Position numbers and translations under genes: made by a program
Part shown: positions 8,839 to 19,596 of the stretch, one piece after another
Position numbering within the stretch: the first letter of the stretch is position 1
How the letters are laid out: each line of letters begins with the position of its first letter
NCBI GenBank assembly: GCA_027486555.1
Contig: JAIXOX010000013.1
Span: forward strand, 44,330 to 108,329
DNA length: 64,000 nucleotides
Origin: Comamonadaceae bacterium
GTDB lineage: Bacteria; Pseudomonadota; Gammaproteobacteria; Burkholderiales; Burkholderiaceae_C
Reading direction: 5' to 3'
Notes under the pieces: generated by a model
Database searches by the model: none
The model's input: the letters and a program-made list of their open reading frames with translations, nothing else
What the model was told of the DNA's origin: nothing

Positions 8839-11544
8839 TCAAGCCGCACTCAGCGCACGGCTGATGACTTCGCGCACGTCGTTGGACAGGTCGGCTTTGG
8901 CGGCCACGCGTTCGATGGCCACTTTGGCCGCGCTGCGGTAGGGCTCGGTCAGGCGGCTCCAGCGGTCCATGGCGCGGGCCAGGCGGGCGGCCACTTGCGG
9001 GTTGATCGCATCCAGGGCCAGCACTTGTTCGCTCCAATACACATAGCCTGCGGCGTCGGCGCGGTGGAAGGCGGCCGGATTGGCGCTGCAGTAGCTGAAG
9101 ATCAGGCTGCGGGCGCGGTTGGGGTTGCGCAGGCTGAAGTCGGCATGCTGCATGAGCTGGCGCACGCGGGGCAGCACGTCGCCTGCGCGGTCGGGCGCAC
9201 CGGCTTGCAGGGCAAACCATTTGTCAATGACCAGGGCTTCGTGTTGAAACAGTTTGTGGAACAGCGCCAATGCGTCGTTGGCCAAAACGTGACCACTGAC
9301 GACCAGGGCCGACAAGGCGTTGAAGCGGTCGGTCATGTTGCCCGCGTCCTTGAATTGCTGGTACACGCGACCGGGCGTCACATCGTCACCCGCCTGCACG
9401 GCGGCGATGCACAACATGTTCATGGCCAGGCCCGACAAGGCGCGGCGGCCGCTGGATTGGGCATCGGGCGAGTAAGCGCCATTGTTCTTGTGGGCGTCCC
9501 AGGCCCATTGCCAATCGGCTTGCAAGGCGGTGGCCAGTTGCAAACGCATGGCTTCTCGCAAGGCGTGAACGCTTTGTGGGTCCACCAAGCCCAACTGGTC
9601 GGCGATGTAGTTCTCGGAGGGCAAGGTGAGTGCCAGGTCTTTGAATGCCGCATCCAGACCGGGGTGACGCAGCACATTGCGCAGTGCCTTGACCAGTTCG
9701 TCCGACAGCACGGGGTCTGCGTTGTTGTGCGACAGCGCTTGCACCGCGCTTTGCAGCATCAGGCGCTGACCGGCTTCCCATTGGTTGAAGGGGTCGTTGT
9801 CGTGGGCCAGCAGGCTCAGCAGCTCGGCGGTGCTCAGGCCATCGTCCAGCACCACGGGGGCGCTGAAACCGCGCAACAAAGACGGCACAGGCTCGCTGCC
9901 CAAGTTGACAAAGGTGTAGCTGGCGCTGGCTTCGGTCAAGACCAAAGTTTGCTGGGTCAGGGTTTCGGCGCTGCCGGCCAGTTGCAGGGGCAGGGCTTGG
10001 CCGTCACGCGAGAGCAGGCCCAGCGTGACCGGGATCACGAAGGGTTGTTTGCTGTCCTGGCCGGGTGTGGCGGGGCAGCTTTGGACCAGTGTGAGGGTGT
10101 AGCTGCGTTCGGCCGCGTTGTAGACACCGCGTGCTTGCAGTCGCGGTGTGCCGGCTTGGCTGTACCAGCGCTTGAAGGTGTCAAGGTTTTGTGCCAGGGC
10201 GCTACCGGGGTTGGCGTCGGCAATGGCTTGCGCAAAGTCATCGCAGGTCACGGCTTGGCCGTCATGGCGCTCAAAGTAAAGCTTCATGCCCTTGGCAAAG
10301 CCGTCACGGCCTTGCAGGTCAGCGGGGCTGGCCACCAAGGTCTGCATCATGCGAACGACTTCGGAGCCTTTTTCGTAGATGGTGACGGTGTAGAAGTTGT
10401 TGATTTCCACATAGCTGTCGGGGCGGACCGGGTGGGCCATGGGGCCGGCGTCTTCGGCAAACTGCACCGTGCGCAGCACGCGCACGTCTTCGATGCGTTT
10501 GACGGCGCGTGCGCTGGCCTCGCCCGCCATGTCCTGGCTGAACTCCTGGTCACGAAAGACCGTGAGGCCTTCTTTGAGCGAGAGCTGGAACCAGTCGCGG
10601 CAGGTGATGCGGTTGCCTGTCCAGTTGTGGAAGTACTCGTGGCCAACCACGCTTTCAATGTTGCCGAAATCCATGTCGGTGGCGGTGTTCGGGTTGGCCA
10701 GCACAAACTTGGTGTTGAAGATGTTCAAGCCCTTGTTTTCCATCGCGCCCATGTTGAAGTCGCTGGTGGCGACGATCATGAAGCGTTCCAGGTCCAGCGG
10801 CAGGCCAAAGCGTGCTTCGTCCCAGGCCACGCTGGCCATGAGGGAGTTCATCGCGTGTTCGGTCTTGTCCAGGTCGCCTGGGCGCACAAACACTTGCAGC
10901 AAGTGATCTTTGCCGCTGCGGCTGCGGATGCGTTGCTCGCGTGCGACCAGCTGACCGGCCACCAGGGCAAACAGGTAACAAGGTTTTTTGTGCGGGTCGA
11001 CCCACTTGGCAAAATGACGCCCGTCGTCCAGTGCGCCTTGCTCCACCAGGTTGCCGTTACTCAGCAGCACCGGGTATTTGGTTTTGTCAGCACGCAGCGT
11101 GACGGTGTAGCTGGCCATCACGTCCGGGCGGTCCAGGAAATAGGTGATGCGTCTAAAACCCTCGGCCTCGCATTGCGTGAAGAAGGTGCCCTGGCTGACG
11201 TACAGGCCCATCAGCTGGGTGTTCTTTTCGGGGTTGCAGGTGGTGAAGATTTCCAGATCGAAAGACTCAATGCCTTCGGGCAAGTTCTCCAGCACCAGCT
11301 GATGGCCGTCCATCTTGAACGAGGTGCCACCGCCGTTGACCAGCACACGCGCCAGGTTCAGGTCTTCGCCATCCAGACGCAGCGGCTGGGCCGCCACGTC
11401 GGGGTTGCGGCGCAGGCGCATCTTGTTCAAGACGCGGGTTTTGGCCGGGTCCAGATCAAAGGTCAGATCGACGGTATCGATCCAAAAAGCCGGGGCGGTG
11501 TACGCCTCGCGCAAGATCGCGGTGGGTTGTCCTTCACGCATCAC
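8839..11544 (-). CDS. pepN: aminopeptidase N (M1 family)
   Basis: 901 aa; [26 protein letters not shown] (HExxH), [10 protein letters not shown]. Confidence 0.97.
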   Translation of the reverse strand: MMREGQPTAILREAYTAPAFWIDTVDLTFDLDPAKTRVLNKMRLRRNPDVAAQPLRLDGEDLNLARVLVNGGGTSFKMDGHQLVLENLPEGIESFDLEIFTTCNPEKNTQLMGLYVSQGTFFTQCEAEGFRRITYFLDRPDVMASYTVTLRADKTKYPVLLSNGNLVEQGALDDGRHFAKWVDPHKKPCYLFALVAGQLVAREQRIRSRSGKDHLLQVFVRPGDLDKTEHAMNSLMASVAWDEARFGLPLDLERFMIVATSDFNMGAMENKGLNIFNTKFVLANPNTATDMDFGNIESVVGHEYFHNWTGNRITCRDWFQLSLKEGLTVFRDQEFSQDMAGEASARAVKRIEDVRVLRTVQFAEDAGPMAHPVRPDSYVEINNFYTVTIYEKGSEVVRMMQTLVASPADLQGRDGFAKGMKLYFERHDGQAVTCDDFAQAIADANPGSALAQNLDTFKRWYSQAGTPRLQARGVYNAAERSYTLTLVQSCPATPGQDSKQPFVIPVTLGLLSRDGQALPLQLAGSAETLTQQTLVLTEASASYTFVNLGSEPVPSLLRGFSAPVVLDDGLSTAELLSLLAHDNDPFNQWEAGQRLMLQSAVQALSHNNADPVLSDELVKALRNVLRHPGLDAAFKDLALTLPSENYIADQLGLVDPQSVHALREAMRLQLATALQADWQWAWDAHKNNGAYSPDAQSSGRRALSGLAMNMLCIAAVQAGDDVTPGRVYQQFKDAGNMTDRFNALSALVVSGHVLANDALALFHKLFQHEALVIDKWFALQAGAPDRAGDVLPRVRQLMQHADFSLRNPNRARSLIFSYCSANPAAFHRADAAGYVYWSEQVLALDAINPQVAARLARAMDRWSRLTEPYRSAAKVAIERVAAKADLSNDVREVISRALSAA

Positions 11545-11574
11545 TAACTCCGTTTTCGTTGAGGTCTGAGCAGC

Positions 11575-12679
11575 TCAGAGGCCTTGTTTCAGTGAGGCTT
11601 CGATGAACGCATCGAGGTCGCCATCAAGCACTTTTTGGGTGGCCGAAATTTCGACGTTGGTGCGCAAGTCCTTGATGCGGCTGTTGTCCAGCACATAGCT
11701 GCGGATCTGGTGACCCCAGCCCACATCGGTCTTGGTGTCTTCCAGCTTTTGCTGCTCTTCCATGCGTTTTCGCATTTCAAAGTCGTACAGGCGTGAGCGC
11801 AGGCGTTGCCAGGCGACATCGCGGTTGCTGTGCTGGCTTCGGCCGTCTTGGCACTGCACCACGATGCCTGTGGGGATGTGCGTCAGTCGCACGGCCGAGT
11901 CGGTTTTGTTGATGTGCTGACCGCCCGCGCCGCTGGCCCGGAAGGTGTCGGTGCGCACGTCAGACGGGTTGATGTTGATCTCGATCGAGTCGTCGATCTC
12001 GGGGTACACAAACAAGGAGGCAAAAGACGTGTGACGGCCGCCCGACGAGTCAAACGGGCTCTTGCGCACCAAGCGGTGCACGCCGGTTTCGGTCCGCAGC
12101 AAACCAAACGCGTATTCGCCTTCGATCTTGATGGTGGCACCCTTGATGCCTGCGGTGTCGCCCGGGGTTTCATCTTCAACGGTGGCCTTGAAGCCCTTGC
12201 GTTCGGCGTATTTGATGTACTGGCGCAGCAGCATGCTGGCCCAGTCGCAAGCTTCGGTGCCACCTGCACCGGCCTGAATGTCAACAAAGCAATTGAGCGG
12301 ATCGGCCTCATGGCGGAACATGCGGCGGAATTCAAGGTCTTGCACCAGCGCGGTCAGTTTGGCGGCTTCGGTTTCGATGGTCAGCAGGCCATCGTCGTCG
12401 CCTTCTTCCTTGCTCATTTCAAAGAGTTCAAGGTTGTCGGCCAACTCGCTGGTCAGGTTGGTGATGGTGACCACCACGCCGTCGAGGGCTTTTTTTTCTT
12501 TGCCCAGTTCCTGGGCTTTTTTGGGGTCATTCCAGACCGTGGGATCTTCGAGGGATGCGTTGACGGTTCTCAGCCGTTCAGATTTGGCATCGTAGTCAAA
12601 GATACCCCCGTAACTCTTGGGTCCGGGCGCTCAGGTCGGTGAGGGTGGTGCCAATCTGGTTGATGCGTTCTGCGTCCAT
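11575..12679 (-). CDS. prfB: peptide chain release factor 2, with programmed +1 frameshift
   Basis: ATG 12679 encodes [27 protein letters not shown] then TGA at 12598-12596; CGGGGGTATCTTTGAC slippery site; +1 frame continues in frame into the 300-aa body with [15 protein letters not shown]. Confidence 0.97.
12596..12611 (-). promoter_or_regulatory. RF2 programmed frameshift signal (SD-like GGGGG + CTT TGA C)
   Basis: Minus strand reads GGGGGTATCTTTGAC, near-identical to the E. coli prfB recoding site. Confidence 0.95.
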
Positions 12680-12683
12680 GGGG

Positions 12684-12713
12684 AAATGCTCCGGTTCGGT
12701 AAACCGGGCATTT
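12684..12713 (-). promoter_or_regulatory. hairpin at the prfB ribosome-binding site
   Basis: AAATGC-CCGGTT / loop TACCG / AACCGG-A-GCATTT on the minus strand; GGAG (9 nt before ATG) lies in the 3' arm. Confidence 0.55.
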
Positions 12714-12797
12714 TCTCATGACTTCGACCTTGTGCCTGTCGCAAGTTCTTGTGGGTCTGGGCAGGCCAGGTATCCCCTTTTTTGGGGACTGGTTTTG

Positions 12798-13328
12798 TTA
12801 AAAAAGTCTGCCGTAAGAAAACATCAAACCAGCAGTTCCCAACACTTTCATTTGTACGGAATCGTGCGCATTCAATTTGTAGCCCAATGCAGGAATCACA
12901 GCAGGCGAGAAACCGTTCCGGTTCAGCGGAACTTTGTTTTGGTAAGGTGCCACATAACCGTACATCAAGCCTGCTGTCAATTTGACAAAAAGGTCTTGCA
13001 CGCCAAAGACATTGTTGATTTGACGGCCGCCATAAAGGTAGACCGTAGGCTGTCCAAATGAGTTGCTGAAAAAGCTGACGCCGCAAAAGCGATCACCTGG
13101 CAATTGTTCATCCATTGCAAACAGCGCCACATTTTTATGTTCCGGGCTTCGACTCCAATGGTGGGTATAAGGTGAAAAGGTGAATTCACCCTGCTGAGTC
13201 GGCTCTGGTGCTCCTTGCACACTCAAGAAAGAGGGGCAATGGTATTCTTTTGCGACGGCTTGACTTGTGATGGAGAAAAAAAATGGTGAAGTTATTAAAA
13301 CAAAAAATTTTCTTAATTTAATTTTCAT
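12798..13328 (-). CDS. secreted/outer-membrane protein, predicted small beta-barrel
   Basis: N-terminal signal peptide, alternating hydrophobic strands, aromatic C-terminus (FSYGRLF). Confidence 0.65.
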   Translation of the reverse strand: MKIKLRKFFVLITSPFFFSITSQAVAKEYHCPSFLSVQGAPEPTQQGEFTFSPYTHHWSRSPEHKNVALFAMDEQLPGDRFCGVSFFSNSFGQPTVYLYGGRQINNVFGVQDLFVKLTAGLMYGYVAPYQNKVPLNRNGFSPAVIPALGYKLNAHDSVQMKVLGTAGLMFSYGRLF

Positions 13329-13360
13329 GCGTATCCCTGAACTTTGTTAATTGAATAATT

Positions 13361-14695
13361 TTATTTCGATGTTTTTATGGCCTCCGTTTCATGAAATAAA
13401 TACCGAACGGCCATGCCTGCAGCGATGGCAAAAAAACCACTCTCAACCACATTGGCCGTGATCCCATAGACCAGAGTGGCCAGCAAAAGACAATAAGCGA
13501 CGGCTTCAACCGGGTCTCGCCAAGGATTGAGTCTGAGAGATCTCAACAATAAAAGTAAAAAACCAGGAAGTGCGATCCATCCAAAAATAACGAACCAATA
13601 AACAAATATATTGTCTGCAGCGTTGAATCGGTTGAATTCGAAATAAGTTTGAGGGGTGCCTATGCCGCCTAATCCACGACCCCAAAATAAATTGCCTTGG
13701 TTTTCCAGTAATTTCCAAGCGTTTGGCCACATGTCATTCAGGCGGTCCCAAAACGAAAACGTCAAATTGGCCAATTCTTGGTCTCTGATGTAAAAATTGA
13801 CATCCATGAACAAGGGTGTCATGGGCAAAAGCAAAGCTACCAAACCCAGCGCCAAAGGCCACCACCGAATGGCGGAGGACGGTATTTTTTGACCCAAAAT
13901 AAGCACGGGTGTCAATATTGCAAATATGTTGTAAACCCCTTTGCTGGTGGTCATGTAAATGGTCAAAAATGTGATGCTCCAAAATAAAAGACGCAGCCAA
14001 ACTGAGCGTGTACCCAGCACCACAATGACGCCTAACAACAAGGCCTGCAAGGCGGCATCAAATGAAGCTCTTGAAAATCCTGCCAAGCGTTTACCTCCGC
14101 CAACGTTTTCCCATTCGCGGGAGCTGACGACATCGAGGTCTCCCACCGAATAGCCAAAACCCTCCCAAGGGTAAGCAACCCAGTAGTTCAAAATAACACC
14201 ACTGACAACCACCAACCAAAGCCAAACAGACATTTTCAAAACAAGATGCCAGTGTCTGAAAATAATTTCAGAGCACGACAATCCAAACCAAAATGGCAGC
14301 AAGGTGTAAATACCGAAAAGGACCTGATAAACCGGTGTATGAAAAAAACCAACCAAAATAGAATATGCAATGACCAACAGTGTCATGGCTCGAAGCGGTT
14401 GTAAACCATGGCGTGATTCCCACACCACCACGGCCAAGGTGGAGGCCAGCATCAAGACTTGTGGAAAGTAAATGATGGGCGTCAACCCGACAAGTCCAGC
14501 TGCCCATCTGAATGGCCCGGTGATGGCAGCTGTTGCGCAATAACTCAACAGTGAAATCAGGGCCAAGGCCTGAACGCCATCGTTGGTAGACCCGTGGTGC
14601 CTGTTCATGTCTTGAACGGGCGAGGCAAAGGCCGTGTTTTTCATCACAGGGTCAAGCTTGGCTTTGCGAGCCAGCATGCGGTCAGCCGAAGTCAT
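13361..14695 (-). CDS. O-antigen ligase/polymerase-like polytopic membrane protein (Wzy-type)
   Basis: ~10 hydrophobic segments; located among Wzx/Wzz/Wza genes. Confidence 0.75.
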   Translation of the reverse strand: MTSADRMLARKAKLDPVMKNTAFASPVQDMNRHHGSTNDGVQALALISLLSYCATAAITGPFRWAAGLVGLTPIIYFPQVLMLASTLAVVVWESRHGLQPLRAMTLLVIAYSILVGFFHTPVYQVLFGIYTLLPFWFGLSCSEIIFRHWHLVLKMSVWLWLVVVSGVILNYWVAYPWEGFGYSVGDLDVVSSREWENVGGGKRLAGFSRASFDAALQALLLGVIVVLGTRSVWLRLLFWSITFLTIYMTTSKGVYNIFAILTPVLILGQKIPSSAIRWWPLALGLVALLLPMTPLFMDVNFYIRDQELANLTFSFWDRLNDMWPNAWKLLENQGNLFWGRGLGGIGTPQTYFEFNRFNAADNIFVYWFVIFGWIALPGFLLLLLRSLRLNPWRDPVEAVAYCLLLATLVYGITANVVESGFFAIAAGMAVRYLFHETEAIKTSK

Positions 14696-14698
14696 GGC

Positions 14699-15970
14699 TT
14701 ACCAGTGATGTCTGGACAGCAGACCACTGCGATGGGCCAGCAACAAGGTCATGAATGCTTCGCAAATGACCCAGGCCCACAAGGCTGATTCTGTGTTGAC
14801 GGTATTGAGTGCCAATACAAAAATACTGGCTTGAATCACAGCACCGGGCAACACCCTTTTGACCAGTTTTTTTTCTCTGCCTGAGGCCACCCACCACCAC
14901 GCGCTGAGCATGGCGTTTGCAACGTTAAAGGGCAACCAAAATGACAAAATTTTCGCCCAATCAGCGTGCAGGGCAGTCGCCTCATTGAACAACAGGGCCA
15001 AACCCCATTCGGCCAAAGTATGCGCACTCAATGCGCCCAATAACGCCAGTGAAAAAAATACCAGAGTCCATGTGTGCAATCGCCGAGGCTGAAAGACTTG
15101 TTCTTGTCGATGCCAAGCTTGAACCCAACGCGGTTGCGCAGCTTGAATCAAGGGGGAAAACATATTGGCTGCAGCGCGTATTGTTTTTTCTATGGCGGCA
15201 TACATGCCCACCACTTCTTTTGAATACACCGTACCCATTAAAAAAACAGTGCTGTTGGCCAAAGCCGTCAAGGTGTAATCGGTGATGGCCATGTGGCGAC
15301 TTTTTCGTGCCACTTCACAGATGCCTGTCCAATGGGGCCTGGACCATGCCAGGCAAGGGAGGGTCACAATCGTGGGCAAGGCTAGGAGGCCTGACATGAA
15401 GGTGGCACTGCTTTGCAGTGCAGCGGCCCACAGCAGGTCTTGGGGCCCATCCACGAACATAAAAATGCCCCAAGTTGCCAACACACGACCCGCCAGACCA
15501 AAAATCAGGGTGTTGTGCATGATTTGCAAACCCTGAAAAAGCCATGTGGGAAAAACGGCAGAACCCACCACGGTCATGAAGCACCAGGCAAACAGGGGCC
15601 ACTGGGCATGCCAGGAAGTGATCAAGTTGGTGCAGGTCAGCATGACCAAGGCGCTTGCAAAAAGCAAAAGCCATTTCAGGGCTGTGACATGAACCACCAA
15701 GGCACCGGCAGCTTGTCTGTTTTCTGTTTTGCGTTGAGGGTCCAGTTTGGCAAGTTCTTTCGCGGCATGGGTGTTCATGCCCGCATCAATCAACAAAACA
15801 AAGTAAAAATTGACAGCGGCACTCCAGGCGAGCCAACCAAATGACTCGGCCCCTAAAGACCGAACCAAAAAAGGCAGCGTCAGCAGTGGAATGATGTAAT
15901 TGGCCAGCTGAAGGGCATATAAAGCATAAGCATTGCGCAGCAAAGTGGAGGGCATGGACGATGTCCTCAA
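14699..15970 (-). CDS. oligosaccharide flippase (Wzx-type)
   Basis: Polytopic; PFLVRSLGAESFGWLAWSAAVNFYFVLLIDAGMNTHAAKELA typical of the polysaccharide flippase N-terminus. Confidence 0.87.
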   Translation of the reverse strand: MRTSSMPSTLLRNAYALYALQLANYIIPLLTLPFLVRSLGAESFGWLAWSAAVNFYFVLLIDAGMNTHAAKELAKLDPQRKTENRQAAGALVVHVTALKWLLLFASALVMLTCTNLITSWHAQWPLFAWCFMTVVGSAVFPTWLFQGLQIMHNTLIFGLAGRVLATWGIFMFVDGPQDLLWAAALQSSATFMSGLLALPTIVTLPCLAWSRPHWTGICEVARKSRHMAITDYTLTALANSTVFLMGTVYSKEVVGMYAAIEKTIRAAANMFSPLIQAAQPRWVQAWHRQEQVFQPRRLHTWTLVFFSLALLGALSAHTLAEWGLALLFNEATALHADWAKILSFWLPFNVANAMLSAWWWVASGREKKLVKRVLPGAVIQASIFVLALNTVNTESALWAWVICEAFMTLLLAHRSGLLSRHHW

Positions 15971-17229
15971 TGGGGGCGCTTCAAGGGGTTTTTCAAGAGT
16001 TCATTTTTTAGGATGAACAGTTGTTCGGCGAATTTGGAGCTCGCCGTTCTGCGTTGTCTGACGTAGGCGCGAGCCCAAATGAACATGATCGTCAGCATGG
16101 TGGAGCCCACCCCGGAAAGGATGACGTTGACTTTGATGCGCGGTCGCGATTTGTTTTGGGGGCTGATGGCGATGTCGAGGATCTGAAACAGTGAAAAATC
16201 CCTGGTTTCATCCATCTTGCCCAGCTCGGTGTATTGCCCCAGGATGGTCACTATATTTTCCCAATATTCGACATCGCGCTTGCGTTGACTGTGCTCCATC
16301 AAGGCATCGGGGGCCTTGGACAGTGGGACAAACGCCCCTTGGTTGTTGGCTTTAGATCCTGAGCCTGGTATTTCACTGGTGGCTTCTTGGACTTTTTGTT
16401 TCAGGTTGCTCAATTCACTGCGCAAGAGTCGCACGTCGGGGTTGTCGTCAGTGGCATAACTGAGCAAGGTTCTCAGTTGAACTTCTTTGTTGGCAATTTG
16501 ATTTTTCAAATCTCGTGCGGTGCTCAAGATGGCTTCATCTTGGCCCCGAAGACGCGTAAAGCCTGTTCGCTTTTCGGTTCTTCGCAGTTGTTCATCCGCT
16601 TCGTTGAGGCTTTGTCGGGCTTTGCTCAGTGCGTTGTTGAAAAAGTCACTTCGCCTGCCGCCCTCTTTTTTGGCCAGATCACTGGAAAAGGTTTGAAGTT
16701 CCTGGACGTAGGCATTGGCCAGTTGGGCTGCGCGAACCGGGTCTGAATCTTCCACCGAAATTTCAACAATGCCATCTTTGCCGGAATTGATGTCGGTGCG
16801 TGACTCAAGCAATTGCCGGGCCGTGTCCATGTCCTTGGCATCGTAGTGTTTGAGCAAGTCATGGTTTTGAATCACACCATCGAGGATGGTTCGACTGCGC
16901 AAAATGCCCACAAAAAGATCGGTTGGGTTTTTCAGGTTGAGCGCTGAATTGCCCAAGGCACTCTCCCCACCCATGGCAATCAGGCCGCGACTGATGGTGT
17001 TTTGGTTGTATTGAGGTGGCAGAACCCGGGTCGATGCTTTGAAATACGGGGTCGAAAAAATGCCGTGCAACAGGACGAGTACCGAGACCACCAAGGGCAC
17101 CCCAATCACCCACCATTTCGCTTGGACCAGCGGCAAGAGCACGGGCATGAGGCTGTAGGTGTCCGAGCTTGCAGAGGGCGATCTTGAAGAGATATCTCTG
17201 TGTTTGGGCAGGGGGCGGCTGGGTTTCAT
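15967..17229 (-). CDS. polysaccharide chain-length determinant/Wzz-type inner-membrane protein without tyrosine-kinase domain
   Basis: Two TMs flanking coiled coil; SVEDSDPVRAAQLANAYVQEL; ends at ~420 aa. Confidence 0.88.
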   Translation of the reverse strand: MKPSRPLPKHRDISSRSPSASSDTYSLMPVLLPLVQAKWWVIGVPLVVSVLVLLHGIFSTPYFKASTRVLPPQYNQNTISRGLIAMGGESALGNSALNLKNPTDLFVGILRSRTILDGVIQNHDLLKHYDAKDMDTARQLLESRTDINSGKDGIVEISVEDSDPVRAAQLANAYVQELQTFSSDLAKKEGGRRSDFFNNALSKARQSLNEADEQLRRTEKRTGFTRLRGQDEAILSTARDLKNQIANKEVQLRTLLSYATDDNPDVRLLRSELSNLKQKVQEATSEIPGSGSKANNQGAFVPLSKAPDALMEHSQRKRDVEYWENIVTILGQYTELGKMDETRDFSLFQILDIAISPQNKSRPRIKVNVILSGVGSTMLTIMFIWARAYVRQRRTASSKFAEQLFILKNELLKNPLKRPH

Positions 17230-19596
17230 TTACAGCCCTTTGACAATGCGTATGCCTGCAATGCCCATGCCCAGTTGGTAGACGATTTGTGAGATGTCCT
17301 TGACGCGCCGAATCCAGCTGACTGCTTCGGTGTTTTCTTCGACCCAAATCGTGTCACCCGGGGCAATGTCTTCAGCCCCGAGCTGATCGGCGGCAATCAG
17401 GGTGCCATCTGGACGAATCACGATGGCGGTTGTGCTTCTGGCTGAACTGCGACGACCACCGGCCATTTGGATGTAGTCTTCGGCGTCTCTGTTTTTTTGC
17501 CAAAGGAAGGAACGCTCCGCCATGACGGAGCCCATGACTTCCACGGTTTCAGGAACGGCCGGGATGTAAAAACTGTCGTTGTTTTCGAGCCGAATTTTTG
17601 GCAACTGATCAGGATGTCGCGTTTGGCTGTTGAGCTCCAGAATCATCCGGCCTTCGGGTTTGAGTTTGCGCAGGTTATCCAAGAAGGACTGCACCGCATT
17701 TTTTTCTGCCGAAACGGTTTCGGCTTCACCTGTTGCGACTGTTTCGCGGCTGCGTTCAATCAGGAATTTGGCAAAATCACGCTCCATGGCGTTGAGGGCA
17801 TCATCCGTGCGGCGTTGCTGTTGTTGTCGCACAGATTCTCGAAACAACTGTGCGCCATAAAGATAAGCTAGGCGTGTCACGCCGCCTGCTTTTTCCAACA
17901 GCGATGACAGCGTGTCACCCGCTTGGACGGTGTACATGCCAGGCCTGCGAACTTCACCTTCGATCTTCACAACGCGAGTGCTTTGTTCGATGGGGCCGCG
18001 AAAGTCGTTGCGAGAGAACACGGTGATGGTGTCACCCGGTTGCAGCACCCAATTGTGTTGAGGGTCTCGGTTAAAGACGACCTTGCCCAGTTCAAAGGGA
18101 ATCAGCGTCATTTGCAGTGACGGGTTCATCACCCTTTCAATGACGGCATATTCCCAATTGATCTCGGGAAATCTGGGTTCAATTTTGATGTTGGCGGGAT
18201 CTGTTAAAAAAGATGCAATTTTGTTTTGGCTGTTCTTTTCTATCCAATAGGCGGGGGAAATCAGCGCGTTCACATCCGGGAGAATGTCCGAGATGCGCAA
18301 GCCCTCTTTCCATGCATATCGCAAAGGCAGGGCCACTTGTCCTTTGAGGGTCACGGCATTGTTGAATTGTGGTGAGATCGGCACCAGCACCACCAAATCA
18401 CCATCACGCAAAACAGTCTGCATGGCCTCTTTGCCAAAGTTCAATTCTTCAATCAAGCGGCTGGCCTTTTGTGTCGGGGTCTTCTTGTCTGCAGGTTTGG
18501 CAATGCGTTCGAGTTTGATGCGCAAACCATCTGCTGTTGATGTTGTTCCCCCACTGATGCTGAGCAGCTGAGCCAGCGTCATCCCCGCTTGGTATTGGTA
18601 AATGGCCGAATTGCGCACGCTGCCTGCAATCGCCACTTGTCCCTGCATGGGGGGGATGTGGATGACGTCTTCGTTTTGCAGGCGCATGTCGGCACTGCGG
18701 TTGCCGTTGAGTAAAAAATCATACAAATCAATTTCGGCAATTTTTTCATTGCCACGGCGCAGCTCGATGTTTCGCAGGTTGCCGTTGGCTGCAGGTCCGC
18801 CGGTGATGAACAGTGCACTGATGAGCGAGGACAGTGAATTGACTTGGTAGGTGCCAGGTTTGCGTGCAAATCCGGTCACGTAAAGACGGATGCTGCGCAA
18901 GCTGCCCATGGTCACAGACAATTCAAAGCTTTTGTAAACCCGCGCCATCGCTTGATTCAAGACGGGTTGCAGTTCTTTGTATGTCAGACCAGACAACTGA
19001 ATGCTGCCCACTTTGGGAATGAAGACGCTGCCCCTGCGATCGACAGTGACGGCGTATTCCAGTTCAACCGAGCCCCAGGCCCGAACGATGATGTCATCGC
19101 CTGGACCGATCACAAAGTCAGCGGGGACATTCACCTGGTCGCCGATGTTGAAAGAAGCGTTTGGGCCTTGAAAAAGATGGTCTGCAAAGACAGGCAGAGC
19201 AATGCCCAGACTTTGTTGAACGAGTATTTCAAAATCGGACATGTCCGATTTCAGGGGGGGTGTTTTTTCTGGGGGGCGTGATTGGGTGGGGGATTCGACC
19301 ACCACCCTTGTGGACAGGTTGTTGGCACGCAAACTCGGATAAAGACTGTTGGGCCTTTCTTGCCGTTGCGTGGTGTTGTCCTGCGGGGCTTCGGTGCTTG
19401 TATTGGCGTTTTGTGGCTTGGGGCTGCCATAAAGCTCAGTGATGGAAGGGGCCTTGTATTCCTGGGCAAAAGAATTCAGAACACACAGCAGCATGCATAA
19501 AAAAAAGCAGACAAGGATCGACTTGCGCCATCGCTTGTGAACTTTATTTTCAGCGCTTGATGGATGGGCCATTGGGTTTAAAAAAAACGGTGTCAT
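17230..19596 (-). CDS. polysaccharide export outer-membrane protein (Wza-type, multiple SLBB domains)
   Basis: VIGPGDDIIVRAWGSVELEYAVTVDRRGSVFIPKVGSIQLSGLT; repeated SLBB motifs (IEGEVRRPGMYTVQAGDTLSSLLEKAGG). Confidence 0.93.
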   Translation of the reverse strand: MTPFFLNPMAHPSSAENKVHKRWRKSILVCFFLCMLLCVLNSFAQEYKAPSITELYGSPKPQNANTSTEAPQDNTTQRQERPNSLYPSLRANNLSTRVVVESPTQSRPPEKTPPLKSDMSDFEILVQQSLGIALPVFADHLFQGPNASFNIGDQVNVPADFVIGPGDDIIVRAWGSVELEYAVTVDRRGSVFIPKVGSIQLSGLTYKELQPVLNQAMARVYKSFELSVTMGSLRSIRLYVTGFARKPGTYQVNSLSSLISALFITGGPAANGNLRNIELRRGNEKIAEIDLYDFLLNGNRSADMRLQNEDVIHIPPMQGQVAIAGSVRNSAIYQYQAGMTLAQLLSISGGTTSTADGLRIKLERIAKPADKKTPTQKASRLIEELNFGKEAMQTVLRDGDLVVLVPISPQFNNAVTLKGQVALPLRYAWKEGLRISDILPDVNALISPAYWIEKNSQNKIASFLTDPANIKIEPRFPEINWEYAVIERVMNPSLQMTLIPFELGKVVFNRDPQHNWVLQPGDTITVFSRNDFRGPIEQSTRVVKIEGEVRRPGMYTVQAGDTLSSLLEKAGGVTRLAYLYGAQLFRESVRQQQQRRTDDALNAMERDFAKFLIERSRETVATGEAETVSAEKNAVQSFLDNLRKLKPEGRMILELNSQTRHPDQLPKIRLENNDSFYIPAVPETVEVMGSVMAERSFLWQKNRDAEDYIQMAGGRRSSARSTTAIVIRPDGTLIAADQLGAEDIAPGDTIWVEENTEAVSWIRRVKDISQIVYQLGMGIAGIRIVKGL

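Noticed and set aside
8824-11547. 907-aa plus-strand ORF opposite pepN
   Set aside because: Shadow ORF antisense to a clear aminopeptidase N; low-complexity Gly/His/Val/Gln-rich composition with no domain, typical of high-GC antisense frames.
11575-12679. prfB looks split by an in-frame TGA (apparent pseudogene)
   Set aside because: The TGA sits exactly in the conserved CTT-TGA-C programmed frameshift context with an upstream SD-like sequence.
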